Assembly (NCBI RefSeq): GCF_000283155.1
Contig: NW_004454193.1
Span: 11,499,561-11,563,560, forward strand
DNA length: 64,000 bases
Reading direction: 5' to 3'
Source: Ceratotherium simum simum
Lineage: Eukaryota > Chordata > Mammalia > Perissodactyla > Rhinocerotidae
Part shown: in pieces, positions 56,561 through 64,000 of the stretch
How the letters are laid out: every line of letters begins with the position of its first letter
Numbering within the stretch: the stretch's first letter is position 1
Translations under genes and position numbers: made by a program
The notes under the pieces: model-generated
Told to the model about the DNA's origin: nothing
The model's input: the letters and a program-made list of their open reading frames with translations, nothing else
Database searches by the model: none

Positions 56561-58320
56561 AATCCAACATAATTGAGCACATACAATGGGATAATATTTG
56601 TGCCAGTCATGGTTGATTGTTGTTTTATGTGTATGTGTAAGGATACCTTCTCCACAAAATGGTTCTGGAGGCCTTTCTCAATATGTTTCTAAGATTTATA
56701 TAGTTTTGTCAAAGCAAAAATAATCACAATGGTGTTTGCTTCTTTGTCCATCCTTTTCTGTCCCTCTACTCTCTCTTAATCCCCTGACATTCCGTCCCCT
56801 CTTGAAAAATGACCTATATAAGCTACTTCAAAACCTCTGTACTTTTAGAATCGTGTTTGCCCTCACTGTCAATTACAGTGCCTGGAAGCACTAGGGAAAA
56901 GAAGGTCTACACATTTATTCCCAGGTAAAGTCGTGGCAAGCTTCGCAGGCTCAGCCACCATGTTATCCCATAATGTTATTCCATTAACCCTGGGCAAACT
57001 CTCTTGAGGACAGGAATGGAATGCATCATAAACTCTTCTCCTGTTAGAGCCCTGCTGCTTGGTTGTAATGACCATGATTTCTGTTACATGAATAAGAGAT
57101 TCCTATATTTTATTTGTCTTTTCTCTATTTTTTAAAATTTATTTATTTATTTATTTTTTGCTGGCTGCTTGGAGTTTATTTTCTCCTTGATGCAAGACGA
57201 ACAGTTACAGGGGGTCAGGAAAGCTCACCTGTGGCTTGGAGAATAGGGAGTGAGATTCTCTCAACTTCCTTTTCGGTATTTTGCTGTTTTGATGTAAAAG
57301 AACCCAAACTATAATTTATTTTTCCTTAGGCATTTGGGTTCATTCCTCAGTTCTATGTTTAAAAACAAATGGAATAAAATTAGAGAAAAAATACAATCAG
57401 ACCCCAGGATCTCTAACTTGAACACACGTTTGAAAATCATGTGACAGGTATTAGATACATTGCTGCTCATTCATTTACATTTACTGCAAGTACTGTGATC
57501 TTGCTTTAAAGATAGCTAAGAGTCTGGCATTAGTATCACTAACATGCATATTTGGCGATAATATTAATTTAAACAATAATGACCATTTAAAGTTTTTTTA
57601 TTTTCTGAAAGCAATTTGTATTATAGGCCCTGGAAACTGGATTCTGGTATAAACACTTCATGATCTGAACCTAGAGTGATAGTAACCTGGGTTCTAAATT
57701 TGTTAAAGAGTAAACTGATACTTTTCTGGTTTAATACATTTAGGATCTGATCTAATTCCCACCTTAACCTGCCTGTGCACCAATATAACGAAGCTGGTGT
57801 GAATGAAATATAAGATGGGGGTTGATCAAGGTTATGTCTATTACAGCCAGAGAACAGTGTCACCTTAGAATTTATTCAATAACCCTACTGGATAACAAAT
57901 TAACTTATACCCGCTACAATCTAGAAATCCCCAGTATTTTGAAAAGCTAGTGTTAAGATAGTGTCACACTAAGTATGTTTACATGTTTTAACTTCCTTAA
58001 TATAAAATTAAAAAAAAATATGAGTGCATTTTCATCATTACATTTGATGTTCAATGCGTATTCCAATTAATGTTTTAAATTTCCTTCCTAACATGTTTAA
58101 TGAACTGGCTATGTATATGAATATTTTTATTTTAGTCTCATTAATAGTTATAGTCTAATGTCACATCACTCAAAGGAGTGAATACATTTTTCTTTTTCTT
58201 CTTATCATCTTAAGATGGTATCAGGGTTTACTAATCATTTCAAGTTTTAAAACAATGTGCCTAAAATATTTGTTTCTGGAAGAATGTTTGCAACTTAAAT
58301 TAATCAGAATTGTGCTAATT
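56561..58320. other. Mostly unique DNA, AT-rich
   Basis: An (ATTT)n-like tract at 57134-57160. 56640-56720 has a weak L2 flavour. No gene recognised in 1.7 kb; the frame at 57621-57863 (minus) has no family resemblance. Confidence 0.4.
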
Positions 58321-58324
58321 AGCC

Positions 58325-58790
58325 TCTGTTCGTTCCTTCAGATCCACTCTGTATCTTCTCCACAAGGGCTCTCTTGGAGTCTGTTTTCCGGTTGGGCTTA
58401 GCCAAAGGGGGCACTAGCTGGAGACAGGAAGGAGGGAGCAGAGTGAGGTCAAGTATTCACTTCTCTTGCTCCCTCCTTTTAGTGTCCCCTCGCGTCTGCT
58501 GCTTCCCAAGACCAAGTCTATAGCTTATAGTTATGTAGTCCTGTCCAGTCAGCTGTCTCATTCTGGGTTGTGGGATGGCTCCCATCTCCCGCCTTTAATG
58601 ATAATGGACTGAATGATAATGGACCTTTTCCCCACTTCCTAATCCCCGTGGCTCCCTAGCACTATCCCTTTTGGTGTCCCTACATCCTGCCCTAAGCTTT
58701 GCAATAGACCTTTCATGAAACTCTTTTCAAATTACCAAATTGGAATGTGCCTTCTGTTTTATGCCTGTGTGCTGACTGATCAAGTATCAA
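58325..58790 (+). repeat. Old L1-type 3' UTR relic, sense (tentative)
   Basis: GGCACTAGCTGGAGACAGGA, TTGCTCCCTCCTTTTAGTGT, CCTAGCACTATCCCTTTTGG, TTTCATGAAACTCTTTTCAA and ATTGGAATGTGCCTTCTGTT resemble an old mammalian L1 3' UTR that I know from memory. Contains a 14-bp direct duplication (AATGATAATGGAC) at about 58597 and 58612. Confidence 0.45.
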
Positions 58791-59050
58791 TAAACAGTAA
58801 TTCTTTATTGCAAATGCAAGTCAAACATATTTGTGTTGCATGCCTATTTGAAAAATTGAAAATGTTCGTTTCTTATTGGTATTGCATAAAAACAGTCATT
58901 AAAATTGTCTGATAACAACACCTTATTAAATCCAAACATTGTACCTGTAAGTTGCAAGTTTTCTTCATACTGACTGATGTGTCAAAACTATGACCCAGTT
59001 ATATCTCACATGTGGAACCAAATCGTATCCATGATATAAATTTAATAAAG

Positions 59051-59088
<38 letters not shown>

Positions 59089-59291
59089 TCAGTATGGAGA
59101 AGAGATCCAGGAAATGTCTCCTGTGAAAAACCTTTCTTCACATTATTATGATTTTTTTTCCTAATTCCTAAGATACGATGGATCAGAGTGGGCTTGCCTG
59201 AGGAGTATGTGGGTGTGGCGCAAAAGGAGAACAAAGATTTCCAGCATTGATAAAGGATCAGGAATTAAGGAAGCCTTAAAATATATTGGGT
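58791..59291. other. Unique DNA with a (GT)n microsatellite
   Basis: (GT)16 at 59053-59085. It creates a Thr-His repeat in the minus frame at 58965-59234. No gene. Confidence 0.7.
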
Positions 59292-59645
59292 AAGGAAGAA
59301 AGGCCAGGGCCGGCCCCGTGGCTTAGCGGTTAAGTGCGCGCGCTCCGCTGCTGGCGGCCCGGGTTCGGATCCTGGGCGCGCACCGATGCATCGCTTCTCT
59401 GGCCATGCTGAGGCCGCGTCCCACATACAGCAACTAGAAGGATGTGCAGCTATGACATACAACTATCTACTGGGGCTTTGGGGNNNNNNNNNNNNNNNNN
59501 NNNNNNNNNNNNNNNNNNNNNNNNNNNNNNNNNNNNNNNNNNNNNNNNNNNNNNNNNNNNNNNNNNNNNNNNNNNNNNNNNNNTGGGGGGAAAAATAATA
59601 AATAAATAAAATCTTTAAAAAAAAAAAAAAAAGGAAGAAAGGCCA
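59292..59645 (+). mobile_element. ERE SINE, GC-rich, split by a 100-N gap; 15-bp TSD
   Basis: Least diverged head in the window: GGGCCGGCCCCGTGGCTTAG, GTTAAGTGCGCGCGCTCCGC, box-B-like GGTTCGGATCC at 59362-59372, then the CTATGACATACAACTATCTA extension. AAGGAAGAAAGGCCA at 59292-59306 and 59631-59645 is an exact 15-bp TSD. The tail after the gap is AATAAATAAATAAAATCTTT plus poly-A. The clean TSD and CpG-rich head point to a young insertion. Confidence 0.97.
59484..59583. other. Assembly gap (exactly 100 N) in an ERE
   Basis: A 100-N block is the usual placeholder for a gap of unknown size. Flanks are CTTTGGGG on the left and TGGGGGGAAAA on the right, so the missing sequence may be nothing more than part of a G run. 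Confidence 0.97.
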
Positions 59646-60418
59646 AAGTGGAGTTTGATACTTAGAGTCTGCAACAGGGGACGCTCCGAAAGGAAAGGCA
59701 CACTTGAAAAAAGAATGACACTAATAATGGTATTATATTTTTATGCTTATATTGAGGCCTCACTACGTGCCAGCCACTTAGAGCATGACGGCCCTTATTC
59801 TCATTTTACATTTGAAGAAAGTGAAATAGACAAAATTCTCTAGTAAAGCAGAGAATTTTACACCCAGTTCTCACTGATCACATGCCTAAGCATGGTATGC
59901 CAATTTATGCTACTCAAACTCTTTAAATGAAAATGCAGTAGTGTGGACAGGGGACACCTTCTGTCTGTGAAGAGTCAAACAGATGGTCGGTCTATCTTTC
60001 ATGGTGTGTCAAGATCATAAAGTAAAACAGAATGAAAGTTCTGTTCAGATACTAGAATGGTCTCCGTGACTGACAAAACCAGCACATACTGGATGGATCC
60101 AGGAACCAGAGCTAAGTCGTATAAGAAGGAGTTGGAGAATCTGAGACTTTAGTTCCTAGAGGAGTTCATGGAGAGTCTTAAAGCCTCTTTCATGTGAGGG
60201 TAGAAGGGGGAAGATTTAATCATCAGGCTCGTGTTTAGACTAGAAGGTCATCCACATTCTCTTCCTGCTTGTGTATAAATCTACTCTCGACAGCTGGGTG
60301 CTTATTTTGTTCCATAAGAAGAAACTCATTTTGATTAAACAAATACAAGTGAATAATGCTTTTCCTTAATAGAAATATGTCTAAAACCATCTTATCATCT
60401 GATATTTGCTAAGACATG
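59646..60418. other. Unique DNA with an L2/MIR relic
   Basis: 59750-59870 (GAGGCCTCACTACGTGCCAG, CTCATTTTACATTTGAAGAA) resembles the old SINE/LINE motif seen at 25.3 and 45.2 kb. Nothing else recognised. Confidence 0.45.
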
Positions 60419-60646
60419 TAGGCTTACTTTATTTTTTTATTTTTTTGCTGAGGAAGATTGTTCCTGAGTTAACGTCTGCACCAATCTTCCTCTATTTTGT
60501 ATGTGGGACACCACCACAGCATGGCCTGATGAGCAGCATGGATGTCCATGCCTAGGATCTGAACCCACGAACCACGGGCCGCTGAAGCAGAGTGCGCGAA
60601 CTTAACCATTACGCCACCAGGCCGGCACACCCTATAGGCTTACTTT
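60419..60646 (-). mobile_element. ERE SINE, antisense, 12-bp TSD
   Basis: T-rich tail, GAGGAAGATTGTTCCTGAG, GGACACCACCACAGCATGGC, CTTAACCATTACGCCACCAG and inverted head GGCCGGCACACC. TAGGCTTACTTT at 60419-60430 and 60635-60646 is an exact TSD. Confidence 0.95.
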
Positions 60647-63155
60647 CAATCAGATGCTGTGAAAACAACATGAAGACAATTCTGTGCTTAGATACATTTT
60701 CTCGCTTTGTACTTCTGACTATAAACTTCATCTGCAAAGACTGAAGTTAAAACCATTTTACTTGCTGGATGATCATAAAGAAAATCTTAAAAGAAAAACA
60801 AAAACAGAAATGCACTAACTAAGATTAGTGAAAATATATGCGTGTCTGTGTGTTTTATTTTCCAGTAAAAAACATATTTCAAGATGGAATGTGGATGAAT
60901 ACTTAAAAATACTTTGAGAAAAATAAACTTGCAAAAATTAATTCTTTGAAAACAGTGTTTTTCAAAGTTGATCAAAGAATGCAATATTACTGCAGATATT
61001 CACTGAATACTGTTCACTTTAATAAATCTAAATTGTTAGTCATTCTAAGATACACACATCTTGCTACTTGGGTTTCTAACTTGATCTATTTATTTTCTGA
61101 GCAAAACCTGAACTGACCCAAGATATACACTCAGTTTCTCCTGGCTGTCTGTTACCAAAGCAATTTCTTTCTTTGTTTTTTTTCCTTTCCTTCCTTCCTA
61201 ATTTCTTCGATATTTTGTCATTGGATATCTTGTCACTTTGTAAAATCTAGTCATTGAGAAGCCCCTCTATGACTTTGTGCCTCCAAAACTTTTTGGCCAT
61301 ATGGGTGTCAGAATAAAATATTTTAATGATTAAGTGTTGTTCAGAGGTGATATGTGAAATACACCACTTATGAAAAAGTGAGACTAGTGAATATGAATCA
61401 CAATTTTCAATTTCGTTCCAATGGTTATCCTAAGGAAAAATACTCTGATCTCTCTCTTTTCTAACTTTCTTGAATACCGAGTGTAGCATCAATGTTTAAG
61501 CACATAATGTTTGTTTGATTTTCGAGGACTACATACATTCTAAACTAATGCCAAGGGGATATCTTTACTCCTTAAAATCTCAGATTTGAAATGTAATGAA
61601 ACGGCTTTCACAACAACAAAATAATCTGACCTTTTTTCAGCCCTTTTCTAATTTTGTATGTAATTATATATACATGCACATACATAAATTTCCACTAAAC
61701 AATGACGCTGGATATCTTTTGAAAGAATAAACTTATTAATTAAAAGAGGGTAAATTTAGAAAGGAAACTTTCACTAGCAGTAAATACTTGCACGAATTTA
61801 TGACTTAGTTCTTTCAAAATTTTCTGGACCATGATTCTCTATAATTTTAGGAAGTGGAACCACCTTTCCAAAAGGAAAATGTATCTACTATAGCAAAGGT
61901 CACCTATTAGGGCAGACATCAATAATCCTTACATTCAGGATAGTGAGTGTTTTTTCTCTCTGTTGACAGGCTTGGGGAATATTACATATTATTAATATGG
62001 CTGACTAATTCCTAATTAGAACTCATTAGTAGCTCCACAACTGTAGAGTTTGATGGATTTGCAGCCAATCTTGAAAAAGTTCATAATAAATGACCTCTGC
62101 CCCAAGACTTTCTCATCTGTCCATCATTTAATACCATTTTTGTTTTTATGCTGGAAGATGTTATCCTTCTGACTCCCCTTGAGAAAGTGCACAAGGCCCA
62201 TTTCTCTTATAAGATTATTATATTTAATTATATATTGACACTAATAAATACATTGTTGGCTTTTGATTTTCTAATAGGAAGTTTCCATTCTCTATATCCT
62301 GTATTTGAATTAGCCATTCTTCCTGTTAGAAAACGTTGTTTAAGGGCAAGTATGTATGTGTCAACTTGTGAGATATGCGTGTTAATTCAGAACATTAAGA
62401 TAAACAAAAAGAAAATGACATTTTAGTGATTCCCATAGCAACTGTAGAATTGTACAACACCGCTCATTTATTACGCTAAAGGGAACATTTTTACTTTAAC
62501 AAAAGATATATTATTAAAACAAATGTTTTAATTATTGTCATCCTTAAAAGCTGGAGGAGGAACGCTACTTCTTAGAATGAAATATGGACCCCAACTCTAA
62601 AAAACAAATCATTTTAATTTAAAATTGAACAAAATTGCACTTAAAATTTCAAACCATGTTAAACTCAGTCATATTAAAAAATATAGATTGTAGTTTTCTT
62701 TTTCCTTTTTCTTTCTTGTTTTCTATTTCTGTTAGATTCATATTTATATAATTCAGAAAGAACATGAAATTCAAAGGGGAAAATTTTGGAAACTTGAGTT
62801 CCCCCATAATGTCCAGAAAATTTTCCAGTGGGTGTAATGAGATGTTTGTTCTACTTGTGGAGAAAAAGTAGAGAATGATAAACAGATAGTTTTATTTTAA
62901 CTTTTTCAAGCTTTCTGCGTATAAGAGCCAAGAAATCCCATGCAAAGCAACAAAGGGAAGAAGTATGTGGTTGCAAGAGATGGAAAGTTGTTGTGCCCTC
63001 TTCCAATCCCTTAATTTTAAAAATTATGACGTTTGAGACCCAGAACTGGAGAATCACATTACCAAGGTCTTTTTTTTCTCTGTTTGTTTTTGTTTTTTAC
63101 TTCCAAAATAGAGCTCGGCTTTCATGCCTGATGGAGTCTTCCAGGTAAACCACAA
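60647..63155. other. Repeat-poor interval, candidate conserved non-coding DNA
   Basis: About 2.5 kb with no recognisable interspersed repeat. Around 62003-62030, GACTAATTCCTAATTAGAAC shows clustered TAATT cores, sharing CCTAATTAG with the palindrome at 13.47 kb. 62495-62540 is rich in TTATTA/TTTAATTATTG motifs. The 62148-62426 frame (92 codons) has no domain and a random-looking composition. Function is inference only. Confidence 0.35.
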
Positions 63156-63159
63156 TAAA

Positions 63160-63460
63160 TTCTAGTTCTTATTTATTATCAAAGATATATTGAGTCCCTA
63201 TTAAGTGCTAGGCTCTGATAGGACTAAGCATAGAGAAATTATAAGCAAATGTTATAATTGTCCTATGGAGTTAATCTGACACAGAGGACAGACAGGAAAT
63301 AAAGAAATTATAATAGTGGATAATGGAGATTGAGATGCAAAAGAACAGAGTGCTATGGGAGAGTATTCAGGAGAACATAAACAAGTGTATGGGGCTCAGA
63401 AAAGCCTTCATCAATGAAGTGAAGTTTAAGCTGATATACTTTATTTAGACTAACTTTATA
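63160..63460 (-). repeat. L2 fragment, antisense
   Basis: AGATATATTGAGTCCCTATT, AAGTGCTAGGCTCTGATAGG, GGACAGACAGGAAATAAAGA and AGAAAAGCCTTCATCAATGA match the reverse-complement L2 3' order. Confidence 0.65.
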
Positions 63461-64000
63461 GGTTAATTTTAAACATATAGATTGGGAGAAAAAAAAATCA
63501 GCAGTCTTCCAGTCTGTAAAAAGTCAGAGGATACATTGGTATTAGGCAGGTTGCAAACCTTTGCTTTTGATGGCTTATTTGAAAACTTATTTTGTTCAGT
63601 TCATGTCTATATCTATGTCTATTTTTTGACCCTCGAAAAGGAGCAATGATATTTTTTAAGTGAGAAATAGTGGACACAAACAGATTCAATTAACTTCACA
63701 TGTTTTATGGGCTCTTTTCCAACATAAATTGAGGAGTAGAAGTTAAATTAGGTATATTTTTGTTAAAGGTCTAATTAAAAATGGAAATAAACAGAAAAGG
63801 ACTTTATGACAGCCGCTATTGTCTGGTCTCATGATCGCTCAGGCTCAAGGGAATAAGAGAGTGAAAAAAGAGCTCTGAGCTGCCCAGCAATTGAATGCAC
63901 GACCTGGTGACTGAATGAACGACTGTTACTGCAGTGGTTACACAAAAGCAGGAGTTCTTTAGAGATTAAATAAAACTGAAAAGAGATGAGAAAGCCTCCC
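63461..64000. other. Unique DNA to the window end
   Basis: No gene or family recognised. The minus frame at 63498-63689 is unsupported. Confidence 0.4.

Noticed and set aside
62148..62426. A 92-codon frame in the repeat-poor interval
   Set aside because: No domain, codon use looks random, and it ends in an A-rich Lys run; conserved non-coding DNA is the better guess.

Overview
This is nuclear DNA from a mammal, most likely a perissodactyl (horse, ass, zebra, or possibly a rhinoceros or tapir). The diagnosis rests on about fourteen copies of the equine repetitive element (ERE), a tRNA-headed SINE. Its landmarks recur throughout: a GGGCCGGCCC start, a GGTTCGGATCC box-B-like site, GTTAGCTCAGGGCTGATCTTCC modules and an A-rich tail. 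Most copies are flanked by target-site duplications (TSDs) that can be read by eye. The window is AT-rich and looks intergenic or deep-intronic. I found no supportable exon of a host protein gene, no tRNA or rRNA gene and no CRISPR array; nearly all open frames are chance frames or fragments of transposons.

Layout. 1-16 kb is mostly unique AT-rich DNA carrying five of the EREs discussed here or just beyond, MIR and L2 relics, a MaLR-type LTR, a second LTR-like relic nested in an L2, and a GATA-type tetranucleotide repeat. 16-26.5 kb is a LINE-1 graveyard: antisense L1 3' ends at about 16.5-19.0, 22.3-24.1, 24.4-24.8 and 25.4-26.5 kb, plus a sense L1 piece inserted into an antisense L2 and itself interrupted by an ERE. 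26.65-33.47 kb is the dominant feature, an almost complete sense L1 of about 6.8 kb with a 16-bp TSD (one mismatch), a GC-rich 5' UTR, ORF1, ORF2, a G-rich 3' UTR and an A-rich tail. It is inactivated by frameshifts, stops, and probably an ERE hidden in a 596-N assembly gap. 33.5-40 kb holds an antisense solo LTR with 9-bp terminal inverted repeats, and two inverted copies of a second solo LTR family, each carrying its own ERE insertion. 40-58 kb is mainly unique sequence with scattered MIR and L2 pieces, EREs and microsatellites. 58-64 kb contains an L1-like 3' relic, a (GT)n repeat, an ERE split by a 100-N gap, another ERE, and a long repeat-poor stretch with clustered TAATTA-type sites that is the best guess for conserved non-coding DNA.

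There is no gene network here. The only interacting parts are retrotransposons: L1 encodes the endonuclease and reverse transcriptase that, from what is known of mammalian SINEs, mobilise EREs, and the A-rich tails and TSDs fit this. I do not see convincing evidence of an undescribed system. The more interesting points are the L1 5' UTR (a perfect CRE palindrome and a 30-31 bp tandem array), the solo LTR pair with near-coincident ERE insertions, and the fact that both assembly gaps end on the same ERE tail sequence.
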